Of a stretch of DNA of 64,000 nt, positions 33,490 to 44,779 are shown one piece after another; the stretch's first letter is position 1; each line of letters begins with the position of its first letter. The DNA is taken from contig CAMPDV010001960.1 in the NCBI GenBank assembly GCA_946699065.1, forward strand, positions 1-64,000, written 5' to 3'. The DNA comes from Loxodes magnus. Taxonomy: Eukaryota; Ciliophora; Karyorelictea; Loxodida; Loxodidae. The translations under genes were made by a program, and so were the position numbers. The notes beneath the pieces were generated by a model, which saw only the letters and a list, made by a program, of their open reading frames with translations, had not been told where the DNA came from and did not search any database.

Positions 33490-36466
33490 ATTTCCAGACT
33501 GGAAGTTGTACTCGGACATTAAGTGGACATTCCTCAAGAGTTATTTCGGTTGCGATCTCCAATGATCAGAAGTTCATTATCTCCGGAAGTTGAGATAACT
33601 CTATCAAAGTCTGGGATTTCCAGACTGGAAGTTGTACTCGGACATTAAGTGGACATTCCTAGGTAGTTTATTCGGTTGAGATCTCCAATGATCGAAAGTT
33701 GATTATCTCCGGAAGTTGAGATAACTCTATCAAAGTCTGGGATTTCAGACTGGAAGTTGTACTCGGACATTAAGTGGACATTCCTCTACATTTAGTTCAG
33801 TGGCGATCTCCAATTATCAGAAGTTCATTATCTCCGGAAGTCTTGATAACTCTATCAAAGTCTGGGATTTCCAGACTGGAAGTTGTACTCGGACATTAAG
33901 TGGACATTCCTCTACATTTAGTTCAGTGGCGATCTCCAATTATCAGAAGTTCATTATCTCCGGAAGTCTTGATAACTCTATCAAAGTCTGGGATTTCCAG
34001 ACTGAAGTTGTACTCGGACATTAAGGGGACATTCCTCAAGAGTTATTTCGGTTGCGATCTCCAATGATCAGAAGTTCATTATCTCCGGAAGTTGAGATAA
34101 CTCTATCAAAGTCTGGGATTTCCAGACTGGAAGTTGTACTCGGACATTAAGTGGACATTCCTCTACAGTTAGTTCAGTGGCGATCTCCAATGATCAGAAG
34201 TTCATTATCTCCGGAAGTTCTGATAACTCTATCAAAGTCTGGGATTTCCAGACTGGAAGTTGTACTCGGACATTAAGTGGACATTCCTCTGCAGTTATTT
34301 CGGTTGCGATCTCCAATGATCAGAAGTTCATTATCTCCGGAAGTTCTGATAACTCTATCAAAGTCTGGGATTTCCAGACTGGAAGTTGTACTCGGACATT
34401 AAGTGGACATTCCTCTACAGTTAGTTCAGTGGCGATCTCCAATTATCAGAAGTTCATTATCTCCGGAAGTCGTGATAAATCTATCAAAGTCTGGGATTTC
34501 CAGACTGGAAGTTGTACTCGGACATTAAGTGGACATTCCTAGGTAGTTTATTCGGTTGCGATCTCCAATTATCAGAAGTTCATTATCTCCGGAAGTTTAG
34601 ATAACTCTATCAAAGTCTGGGATTTCCAGACTGGAAGTTGTACTCGGACATTAAGTGGACATTCCTAGGTAGTTTATTCGGTTGAGATCTCCAATGATCG
34701 AAAGTTGATTATCTCCGGAAGTTCTGATAACTCTATCAAAGTCTGGGATTTCCAGACTGGAAGTTGTACTCGGACATTAAGTGGACATTCCTCTGCAGTT
34801 ATTTCGGTTGCGATCTCCAATGATCAGAAGTTCATTATCTCCGGAAGTTCTGATAAATCTATCAAAGTCTGGGATTTCCAGACTGGAAGTTGTACTCGGA
34901 CATTAAGTGGACATTCCTCTACAGTTAGTCAGTGGCGATCTCCAATGATCAGAAGTTCATTATCTCCGGAAGTTCTGATAACTTATCAAAGTCTGGGATT
35001 TCCAGACTGGAAGTTGTACTCGGACATTAAGTGGACATTCCTCTGGAGTTAATTCGGTTGCGATCTCCAATGATCAGAAGTTCATTATCTCCGGAAGTTC
35101 TGATAACTCTATCAAAGTCTGGGATTTCCAGACTGGAAGTTGTACTCGGACATTAAGTGGACATTCCTCTACAGTTAGTTCAGTGGCGATCTCCAATGAT
35201 CAGAAGTTCATTATCTCCGGAAGTCTTGATAACTCTATCAAAGTCTGGGATTTCCAGACTGGAAGTTGTACTCGGACATTAAGTGGACATTCCTCTACAG
35301 TTAGTTCAGTGGCGATCTCCAATGATCAGAAGTTCATTATCTCCGGAAGTCTTGATAACTCTATCAAAGTCTGGGATTTCCAGACTGGAAGTTGTACTCG
35401 GACATTAAGTGGACATTCCTCTACAGTTAGTTCAGTGGCGATCTCCAATTATCAGAAGTTCATTATCTCCGGAAGTTTAGATAACTCTATCAAAGTCTGG
35501 GATTTCCAGACTGGAAGTTGTACTCGGACATTAAGTGGACATTCCTCTACATTTAGTTCAGTGGCGATCTCCAATTATCAGAAGTTCATTATCTCCGGAA
35601 GTTGAGATAACTCTATCAAAGTCTGGATTTCCAGACTGGAAGTTGTACTCGGACATTAAGTGGACATTCCTCTACATTTAGTTCAGTGGCGATCTCCAAT
35701 GATCAGAAGTTCATTATCTCCGGAAGTTGAGATAACTCTATCAAAGTCTGGGATTTCCAGACTGAAATTGTACTCGGACATTAAGTGGACATTCCTAGGT
35801 AGTTTATTCGGTTGCGATCTCCAATGATCAGAAGTTCATTATCTCCGGAAGTTCTGATAACTCTATCAAAGTCTGGGATTTCCAGACTGGAAGTTGTACT
35901 CGGACATTAAGTGGACATTCCTCTTGAGTTATTTCGGTTTGCGATCTCCAATTATCAGAAGTTCATTATCTCCGGAAGTTCTGATAACTCTATCAAAGTC
36001 GGGGATTTCCAGACTGGAAGTTGTACTCGGACATTAAGTGGACATTCCAAGGCAGTTATTTCAGTGGCGATCTCCAATGATCAGAAGTTCATTATCTCCG
36101 GAAGTTGAGATCACTCTATCAAAGTCTGGGATTTCCAGACTGGAAGTTGTACTCGGACATTAAGTGGACATTCCTCTACAGTTATTTCAGTGGCGATCTC
36201 CAATTATCAGAAGTTCATTATCTCCGGAAGTCGTGATAAATCTATCAAAGTCTGGGATTTCCAGACTGGAAGTTGTACTCGGACATTAAGTGGACATTCC
36301 TCTACAGTTAGTTCAGTGGCGATCTCCAATTATCAGAAGTTCATTATCTCCGGAAGTTCTGATTAACTCTATCAAAGTCTGGGATTTCCAGACTGGAAGT
36401 TGTACTCGGACATTAAGTGGACATTCCTAGGTAGTTTATTCGGTTGAGATCTCCAATGATCGAAAG
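33481..36466 (+). pseudogene. Indel-dense WD40 monomers after the fold-back
   Basis: The frame changes repeatedly through 1-nt losses and gains (33747, 34005, 34928, 34983, 35624, 35763, 35939, 36363). Remaining runs: 33800-34024, 34177-34542 (three repeats), 34705-35052, 35183-35605 (three repeats, LDNS-STVS) and 35911-36108. The sister copies in P, Q and R do not share these indels. They are likely sequence errors or very recent decay. Confidence 0.55.
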
Positions 36467-37090
36467 TTGATTATCTCCGGAAGTTTAGATCACTCTATCA
36501 AAGTCTGGGATTTCCAGACTGGAAGTTGTACTCGGACATTAAGTGGACATTCCTCTACATTTAGTTCAGTGGCGATCTCCAATGATCAGAAGTTCATTAT
36601 CTCCGGAAGTCTTGATAACTCTATCAAAGTCTGGGATTTCCAGACTGGAAGTTGTACTCGGACATTAAGTGGACATTCCTCTACAGTTAGTTCAGTGGCG
36701 ATCTCCAATGATCAGAAGTTCATTATCTCCGGAAGTCTTGATAAATCTATCAAAGTCTGGGATTTCCAGACTGGAAGTTGTACTCGGACATTAAGTGGAC
36801 ATTCCTCTGGAGTTAATTCGGTTGCGATCTCCAATGATCAGAAGTTCATTATCTCCGGAAGTTCTGATAACTCTATCAAAGTCTGGGATTTCCAGACTGG
36901 AAGTTGTACTCGGACATTAAGTGGACATTCCTCTACAGTTAGTTCAGTGGCGATCTCCAATGATCAGAAGTTCATTATCTCCGGAAGTTCTGATAACTCT
37001 ATCAAAGTCTGGGATTTCCAGACTGGAAGTTGTACTCGGACATTAAGTGGACATTCCTCTGCAGTTATTTCGGTTGCGATCTCCATATGA
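36467..37090 (+). CDS. WD40 open segment, about 5 repeats
   Basis: Five repeats: LDHS-STFS, LDNS-STVS, LDKS-SGVN, SDNS-STVS, SDNS-SAVI. The run ends where a private TA insertion near 37085 breaks the frame. The following run, 37047-37298, continues in the new frame. The left-arm counterparts (12351-13102 and 29703-30477) are cut at different places by their own indels, so an intact version would be longer. The nominal start is TTG after a TAG monomer. Confidence 0.3.
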   Translation: MIISGSLDHSIKVWDFQTGSCTRTLSGHSSTFSSVAISNDQKFIISGSLDNSIKVWDFQTGSCTRTLSGHSSTVSSVAISNDQKFIISGSLDKSIKVWDFQTGSCTRTLSGHSSGVNSVAISNDQKFIISGSSDNSIKVWDFQTGSCTRTLSGHSSTVSSVAISNDQKFIISGSSDNSIKVWDFQTGSCTRTLSGHSSAVISVAISI

Positions 37091-40000
37091 TCAGAAGTTC
37101 ATTATCTCCGGAAGTTCTGATAACTCTATCAAAGTCTGGGATTTCCAGACTGGAAGTTGTACTCGGACATTAAGTGGACATTCCTCAAGAGTTATTTCGG
37201 TTGCGATCTCCAATGATCAGAAGTTCATTATCTCGGAAGTTGAGATAACTCTATCAAAGTCTGGGATTTCCAGACTGGAAGTTGTACTCGGACATTAAGT
37301 GGACATTCCTCAAGAGTTAGTTCGTTTGCGATCTCCAATGATCAGAAGTTCATTATCTCCGGAAGTTGAGATAACTCTATCAAAGTCTTGGATTTCCAGA
37401 CTGGAAGTTGTACACGGACATTAAGTGGACATTCCTCTGGAGTTAATTCGGTTGCGATCTCCAATTATCAGAAGTTCATTATCTCCGGAAGTTGAGATAA
37501 CTCTATCAAAGTCTGGGATTTCCAGACTGGAAGTTGTACTCGGACATTAAGTGGACATTCCTCTGGAGTTAATTCGGTTTGCGATCTCCAATGATCAGAA
37601 GTTCATTATCTCCGGAAGTAGATAACTCTATCAAAGTCTGGGATTTCCAGACTGGAAGTTGTACTCGGACATTAAGTGGACATTCCAAGGCAGTTAATTC
37701 GGTTGCGATCTCCAATGATCAGAAGTTCATTATCTCCGGAAGTTCTGATAACTCTATCAAAGTCTGGGATTTCCAGACTGGAAGTTGTACTCGGACATTA
37801 AGTGGACATTCCTCTACAGTTAGTTCAGTGGCGATCTCCAATGATCAGAAGTTCATTATCTCCGGAAGTTGAGATCATTCTATCAAAGTCTGGGATTTCC
37901 AGACTGGAAGTTGTACTCGAACGATAAGTGGACATTCCTCTACAGTTAGTTCGTTTGCGATCTCCAATGATCAGAAGTTCATTATCTCCGGAAGTTGAGA
38001 TCACTCTATCAAAGTCTGGGATTTCCAGACTGGAAGTTGTACTCGGACATTAAGTGGACATTCCTCTACATTTAGTTCAGTGGCGATCTCCAATCATCAG
38101 AAGTTCATTATCTCCGGAAGTCTTGATAAATCTATCAAAGTCTGGGATTTCCAGACTGGAAGTTGTACTCGGACATTAAGTGGACATTCCTAGGTTTTTT
38201 ATTCGGTTGCGATCTCCAATGATCAGAAGTTCATTATCTCCGGAAGTCTTGATAACTCTATCAAAGTCTGGGATTTCCAGACTGGAAGTTGTACTCGGAC
38301 ATTAAGTGACATTCCTAGGTAGTTTATTCGGTTGCGATCTCCAATGATCGAAAGTTGATTATCTCCGGAAGTTTAGATAACTCTATCAAAGTCTGGGATT
38401 TCCAGACTGGAAGTTGTACTCGGAAATTAAAGTGGACATTCCTCTGCAGTTATTTCGGTTGCGATCTCCAATGATCAGAAGTTCATTATCTCCGGAAGTT
38501 CTGATAAATCTATCAAAGTCTGGATTTCCAGACTGGAAGTTGTACTCGGACATTAAGTGGACATTCCTCTTCAGTTAGTCAGTGGCGATCTCCAATGATC
38601 AGAAGTTCATTATCTCCGGAAGTTGAGATAACTCTATCAAAGTCTGGGATTTCCAGACTGGAAGTTGTACTCGGACATTAAGTGGACATTCCTAGGTAGT
38701 TTATTCGGTTGCGATCTCCAATTATCAGAAGTTCATTATCTCCGGAAGTCTTGATAACTCTATCAAAGTCTGGGATTTCCAGACTGGAAGTTGTACTCGG
38801 ACATTAAGTGGACATTCCTCTGCAGTTATTTCGGTTGCGATCTCCAATGATCAGAAGTTCATTATCTCCGGAAGTCGTGATAACTCTATCAAAGTCTGGG
38901 ATTTCCAGACTGGAAGTTGTACTCGGACATTAAGTGGACATTCCAAGGCAGTTAATTCGGTTGCGATCTCCAATGATCAGAAGTTCATTATCTCCGGAAG
39001 TTCTGATAACTCTATCAAAGTCTGGGATTTCCAGACTGGAAGTTGTACTCGGACATTAAGTGGACATTCCTCTACAGTTAGTTCAGTGGCGATCTCCAAT
39101 GATCAGAAGTTCATTATCTCCGGAAGTTGAGATCATTCTATCAAAGTCTGGGATTTCCAGACTGGAAGTTGTACTCGAACGATAAGTGGACATTCCTCTA
39201 CAGTTAGTTCGTTTGCGATCTCCAATGATCAGAAGTTCATTATCTCCGGAAGTTGAGATCACTCTATCAAAGTCTGGGATTTCCAGACTGGAAGTTGTAC
39301 TCGAACGATAAGTGGACATTCCTCTACAGTTAGTTCAGTGGCAATCTCCAATGATCAGAAGTTCATTATCTCCGGAAGTCTTGATAAATCTATCAAAGTC
39401 TGGGATTTCCAGACTGGAAGTTGTACTCGGACATTAAGTGGACATTCCTAGGTTTTTTATTCGGTTGCGATCTCCAATGATCAGAAGTTCATTATCTCCG
39501 GAAGTTGAGATAACTCTATCAAAGTCTGGGATTTCCAGACTGGAAGTTGTACTCGGACATTAAGTGGACATTCCTAGGTAGTTTATTCGGTTGCGATCTC
39601 CAATGATCGAAAGTTGATTATCTCCGGAAGTTTAGATAACTCTATCAAAGTCTGGGATTTCCAGACTGGAAGTTGTACTCGGAAATTAAGTGGACATTCC
39701 TCTGCAGTTATTTCGGTTGCGATCTCCAATGATCAGAAGTTCATTATCTCCGGAAGTTCTGATAAATCTATCAAAGTCTGGGATTTCCAGACTGGAAGTT
39801 GTACTCGGACATTAAGGGGACATTCCTCTACATTTAGTTCAGTTGCGATCTCCAATGATCAGAAGTTCATTATCTCCGGAAGTTGAGATAACTCTATCAA
39901 AGTCTGGGATTTCCAGACTGGAAGTTGTACTCGGACATTAAGTGGACATTCCTAGGTAGTTTATTCGGTTGCGATCTCCAATTATCAGAAGTTCATTATC

Positions 40001-40471
40001 TCCGGAAGTCTTGATAACTCTATCAAAGTCTGGGATTTCCAGACTGGAAGTTGTACTCGGACATTAAGTGGACATTCCTCTGCAGTTATTTCGGTTGCGA
40101 TCTCCAATGATCAGAAGTTCATTATCTCCGGAAGTCGTGATAACTCTATCAAAGTCTGGGATTTCCAGACTGGAAGTTGTACTCGGACATTAAGTGGACA
40201 TTCCTCTACATTTAGTTCAGTGGCGATCTCCAATGATCAGAAGTTCATTATCTCCGGAAGTTGAGATAACTCTATCAAAGTCTGGGATTTCCAGACTGGA
40301 AGTTGTACTCGGACATTAAGTGGACATTCCTCTACAGTTAGTTCAGTGGCGATCTCCAATGATCAGAAGTTCATTATCTCCGGAAGTTGAGATAACTCTA
40401 TCAAAGTCTGGGATTTCCAGACTGGAAGTTGTACTCGGACATTAAGTGGACATTCCTCTGCAGTTAGTTCA
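37091..40471 (+). pseudogene. Stop-rich WD40 monomers with TISG, KLSG and TAGGTTTTT units
   Basis: About 27 monomers, mostly closed by TGA before Asp 24 or TAG after GHS. Open runs: 37579-37872 and 39614-39886 (two repeats, KLSG then LRGHSSTF). It holds the right-arm copies of the CGAACGATAAG units (37917, 39177, 39302). The last of the private indels seen in the right arm lies here, near 38578. Confidence 0.55.
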
Positions 40472-41650
40472 GTGGCGATCTCCAATGATCAGAAGTTCAT
40501 TATCTCCGGAAGTCTTGATAACTCTATCAAAGTCTGGGATTTCCAGACTGGAAGTTGTACTCGGACATTAAGTGGACATTCCTCTGCAGTTAGTTCAGTG
40601 GCGATCTCCAATGATCAGAAGTTCGTTATCTCCGGAAGTTCTGATAAATCTATCAAAGTCTGGGATTTCCAGACTGGAAGTTGTACTCGGACATTAAGTG
40701 GACATTCCTCTACAGTTAGTTCAGTGGCGATCTCCAATGATAAAAAGTTCATTATCTCCGGAAGTAGAGATAACTCTATCAAAGTCTTGGATTTCAAGAC
40801 TGGAAGTTGTACACGGACATTAAGTGGACATTCCTCTACAGTTAGTTCAGTGGCGATCTCCAATGATCAGAAGTTCATTATCTCCGGAAGTCTTGATAAC
40901 TCTATCAAAGTCTGGGATTTCCAGACTGGAAGTTGTACTCGGACATTAAGTGGACATTCCTCTACAGTTAGTTCAGTTGCGATCTCCAATGATCAGAAGT
41001 TCATTATCTCCGGAAGTCTTGATAACTCTATCAAAGTCTGGGATTTCCAGACTGGAAGTTGTACACGGACATTAAGTGGACATTCCTCTACAGTTAGTTC
41101 AGTGGCGATCTCCAATTATCAGAAGTTCATTATCTCCGGAAGTCTTGATAACTCTATCAAAGTCTGGGATTTCCAGACTGGAAGTTGTACTCGGACATTA
41201 AGTGGACATTCCTCTACAGTTAGTTCAGTGGCGATCTCCAATGATCAGAAGTTCATTATCTCCGGAAGTCTTGATAACTCTATCAAAGTCTGGGATTTCC
41301 AGACTGGAAGTTGTACACGGACATTAAGTGGACATTCCTCTACAGTTAGTTCAGTGGCGATCTCCAATGATCAGAAGTTCATTATCTCCGGAAGTCTTGA
41401 TAACTCTATCAAAGTCTGGGATTTCCAGACTGGAAGTTGTACTCGGACATTAAGTGGACATTCCTCTACAGTTAGTTCAGTGGCGATCTCCAATGATCAG
41501 AAGTTCATTATCTCCGGAAGTCTTGATAACTCTATCAAAGTCTGGGATTTCCAGACTGGAAGTTGTACACGGACATTAAGTGGACATTCCTCTGGAGTTA
41601 ATTCGGTTGCGATCTCCAATGATCAGAAGTTCATTATCTCCGGAAGTTGA
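40472..41650 (+). CDS. WD40 open segment, about 9 repeats, STVS/LDNS type
   Basis: The intact member of the three-copy family that includes 8085-9089 and 25297-26476. Repeats in order: LDNS, SDKS with KFVIS upstream, a unit with NDKKF followed by RDNS and VLDFKT (Trp 30 replaced by Leu, Gln 33 by Lys), then six LDNS-STVS units and a SGVN unit. It ends at TGA before Asp 24 (41648-41650). Codon Arg 39 alternates CGG context ACTCGG and ACACGG in every second monomer, which suggests a two-monomer amplification step. No ATG is in frame; nominal start GTG (VAIS). Confidence 0.42.
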   Translation: MAISNDQKFIISGSLDNSIKVWDFQTGSCTRTLSGHSSAVSSVAISNDQKFVISGSSDKSIKVWDFQTGSCTRTLSGHSSTVSSVAISNDKKFIISGSRDNSIKVLDFKTGSCTRTLSGHSSTVSSVAISNDQKFIISGSLDNSIKVWDFQTGSCTRTLSGHSSTVSSVAISNDQKFIISGSLDNSIKVWDFQTGSCTRTLSGHSSTVSSVAISNYQKFIISGSLDNSIKVWDFQTGSCTRTLSGHSSTVSSVAISNDQKFIISGSLDNSIKVWDFQTGSCTRTLSGHSSTVSSVAISNDQKFIISGSLDNSIKVWDFQTGSCTRTLSGHSSTVSSVAISNDQKFIISGSLDNSIKVWDFQTGSCTRTLSGHSSGVNSVAISNDQKFIISGS

Positions 41651-42235
41651 GATAACTCTATCAAAGTCTGGGATTTCCAGACTGGAAGTTGTACTCGGAC
41701 ATTAAGTGGACATTCCTCTACAGTTAGTTCAGTTGCGATCTCCAATTATCAGAAGTTCATTATCTCCGGAAGTCTTGATAACTCTATCAAAGTCTGGGAT
41801 TTCCAGACTGGAAGTTGTACACGGACATTAAGTGGACATTCCTCTACAGTTAGTTCAGTGGCGATCTCCAATGATCAGAAGTTCATTATCTCCGGAAGTC
41901 TTGATAACTCTATCAAAGTCTGGGATTTCCAGACTGGAAGTTGTACACGGACATTAAGTGGACATTCCTCTACAGTTAGTTCAGTTGCGATCTCCAATGA
42001 TCAGAAGTTCATTATCTCCGGAAGTTGAGATCACTCTATCAAAGTCTGGGATTTCCAGACTGGAAGTTGTACTCGGACATTAAGTGGACATTCGTCTACA
42101 GTTAGTTCAGTTGCGATCTCCAATGATCAGAAGTTCATTATCTCCGGAAGTCTTGATAACTCTATCAAAGTCTGGGATTTCCAGACTGGAAGTTGTACAC
42201 GGACATTAAGTGGACATTCCTCTACAGTTAGTTCA
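41651..42235 (+). pseudogene. WD40 monomers between two TGA codons
   Basis: Four to five monomers in the same frame as 40472-41650, separated from it by TGA and containing another TGA before Asp 24 near 42027. One unit reads CATTCGTCT for CATTCCTCT near 42091 (silent, Ser). If TGA were read as sense, this would join the flanking open segments. Confidence 0.45.
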
Positions 42236-42727
42236 GTGGCGATCTCCAATGATCAGAAGTTCATTATCTCCGGAAGTCTTGATAAATCTATCAAAGTCTG
42301 GGATTTCCAGACTGGAAGTTGTACTCGGACATTAAGTGGACATTCCTCTGGAGTTAATTCGGTTGCGATCTCCAATGATCAGAAGTTCATTATCTCCGGA
42401 AGTTCTGATAACTCTATCAAAGTCTGGGATTTCCAGACTGGAAGTTGTACTCGGACATTAAGTGGACATTCCTCTACAGTTAGTTCAGTGGCGATCTCCA
42501 ATGATCAGAAGTTCATTATCTCCGGAAGTCTTGATAACTCTATCAAAGTCTGGGATTTCCAGACTGGAAGTTGTACTCGGACATTAAGTGGACATTCCTC
42601 TACAGTTAGTTCAGTGGCGATCTCCAATGATCAGAAGTTCATTATCTCCGGAAGTCGTGATAAATCTATCAAAGTCTGGGATTTCCAGACTGGAAGTTGT
42701 ACTCGGACATTAAGTGGACATTCCTAG
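42236..42727 (+). CDS. WD40 open segment, about 4 repeats
   Basis: Four repeats, LDKS-SGVN, SDNS-STVS, LDNS-STVS, RDKS, ending with TAG directly after GHS (42725-42727). Upstream, the frame stays open back to the TGA near 42027. Its mirror in block R is 24220-24711 and its block P copy is 6847-7323. It is too short for a seven-bladed propeller by itself. Confidence 0.3.
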   Translation: MAISNDQKFIISGSLDKSIKVWDFQTGSCTRTLSGHSSGVNSVAISNDQKFIISGSSDNSIKVWDFQTGSCTRTLSGHSSTVSSVAISNDQKFIISGSLDNSIKVWDFQTGSCTRTLSGHSSTVSSVAISNDQKFIISGSRDKSIKVWDFQTGSCTRTLSGHS

Positions 42728-44779
42728 GTAGTTTATTCGGTTGCGATCTCCAATTATCAGAAGTTCATTATCTCCGGAAGTTTAGATAACTCTATCAAAG
42801 TCTGGGATTTCCAGACTGGAAGTTGTACTCGGACATTAAGTGGACATTCCTCTGCAGTTATTTCGGTTGCGATCTCCAATGATCAGAAGTTCATTATCTC
42901 CGGAAGTCGTGATAAATCCATCAAAGTCTGGGATTTCCAGACTGGAAGTTGTACTCGGACATTAAGTGGACATTCCTAGGTAGTTTATTCGGTTGAGATC
43001 TCCAATGATCGAAAGTTCATTATCTCCGGAAGTCGTGATAACTCTATCAAAGTCTGGGATTTCCAGACTGGAAGTTGTACTCGGACATTAAGTGGACATT
43101 CCTCTACATTTAGTTCAGTGGCGATCTCCAATGATCAGAAGTTCATTATCTCCGGAAGTTCTGATAACTCTATCAAAGTCTGGGATTTCCAGACTGGAAG
43201 TTGTACTCGGACATTAAGTGGACATTCCTAGGTAGTTTATTCGGTTGCGATCTCCAATTATCAGAAGTTCATTATCTCCGGAAGTTCTGATAACTCTATC
43301 AAAGTCGGGGATTTCCAGACTGGAAGTTGTACTCGGACATTAAGTGGACATTCCAAGGCAGTTATTTCAGTGGCGATCTCCAATGATCAGAAGTTCATTA
43401 TCTCCGGAAGTTGAGATAACTCTATCAAAGTCTGGGATTTCCAGACTGGAAGTTGTACTCGGACATTAAGTGGACATTCCTAGGTAGTTTATTCGGTTGA
43501 GATCTCCAATGATCGAAAGTTGATTATCTCCGGAAGTTCTGATAACTCTATCAAAGTCTGGGATTTCCAGACTGGAAGTTGTACTCGGACATTAAGTGGA
43601 CATTCCTAGGTAGTTTATTCGGTTGCGATCTCCAATTATCAGAAGTTCATTATCTCCGGAAGTTCTGATAACTCTATCAAAGTCGGGGATTTCCAGACTG
43701 GAAGTTGTACTCGGACATTAAGTGGACATTCCAAGGCAGTTATTTCAGTGGCGATCTCCAATGATCAGAAGTTCATTATCTCCGGAAGTCTTGATAACTC
43801 TATCAAAGTCTGGGATTTCCAGACTGGAAGTTGTACTCGGACATTAAGTGGACATTCCTCTACAGTTAGTTCAGTGGCGATCTCCAATGATCAGAAGTTC
43901 ATTATCTCCGGAAGTCGTGATAAATCTATCAAAGTCTGGGATTTCCAGACTGGAAGTTGTACTCGGACATTAAGTGGACATTCCTAGGTAGTTTATTCGG
44001 TTGCGATCTCCAATTATCAGAAGTTCATTATCTCCGGAAGTTTAGATAACTCTATCAAAGTCTGGGATTTCCAGACTGGAAGTTGTACTCGGACATTAAG
44101 TGGACATTCCTCTACATTTAGTTCAGTGGCGATCTCCAATTATCAGAAGTTCATTATCTCCGGAAGTTGAGATAACTCTATCAAAGTCTGGGATTTCCAG
44201 ACTGGAAGTTGTACTCGGACATTAAGTGGACATTCCTCTACATTTAGTTCAGTGGCGATCTCCAATGATCAGAAGTTCATTATCTCCGGAAGTTGAGATA
44301 ACTCTATCAAAGTCTGGGATTTCCAGACTGGAAGTTGTACTCGGACATTAAGTGGACATTCCTCTACAGTTAGTTCAGTGGCGATCTCCAATGATCAGAA
44401 GTTCATTATCTCCGGAAGTTCTGATAACTCTATCAAAGTCTGGGATTTCCAGACTGGAAGTTGTACTCGGACATTAAGTGGACATTCCTAGGTAGTTTAT
44501 TCGGTTGCGATCTCCAATTATCAGAAGTTCATTATCTCCGGAAGTTCTGATAACTCTATCAAAGTCGGGGATTTCCAGACTGGAAGTTGTACTCGGACAT
44601 TAAGTGGACATTCCAAGGCAGTTATTTCAGTGGCGATCTCCAATGATCAGAAGTTCATTATCTCCGGAAGTTGAGATAACTCTATCAAAGTCTGGGATTT
44701 CCAGACTGGAAGTTGTACTCGGACATTAAGTGGACATTCCTAGGTAGTTTATTCGGTTGAGATCTCCAATGATCGAAAG
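42728..44779 (+). pseudogene. Stop-rich WD40 monomers, R'/A' boundary
   Basis: Sixteen monomers with TAG (TCCTAGGTAGTTTATTCGG type) or TGA in most. One open run, 43748-43987. Three units (about 43310, 43684, 44570) read GTCGGGGAT for GTCTGGGAT, which changes the tetrad Trp 30 to Gly. The switch from R' to A' correspondence falls at about 44.46 kb inside ordinary monomers. Confidence 0.55.

Larger units (their letters stand above)
33481..44460 (+). repeat. Block R': inner right palindrome arm
   Basis: Reverse-complement copy of block R. The first 5 kb (33.5-38.6 kb) has dense small indels not shared with R: missing bases near 33747, 34005, 34928, 34983, 35624, 37234, 38308, 38522 and 38578, and extra bases near 35939, 36363, 37085 and 38428. 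These break the frame repeatedly, so only short open segments survive, such as 34177-34542, 35183-35605 and 36467-37090. After 38.6 kb the frame is clean up to the first 2-bp deletion at 46183. Confidence 0.88.

Noticed and set aside
22500..44460. Transposon with long terminal inverted repeats
   Set aside because: The inverted arms are the array itself, the spacer is 14 nt, and there is no transposase or target duplication.
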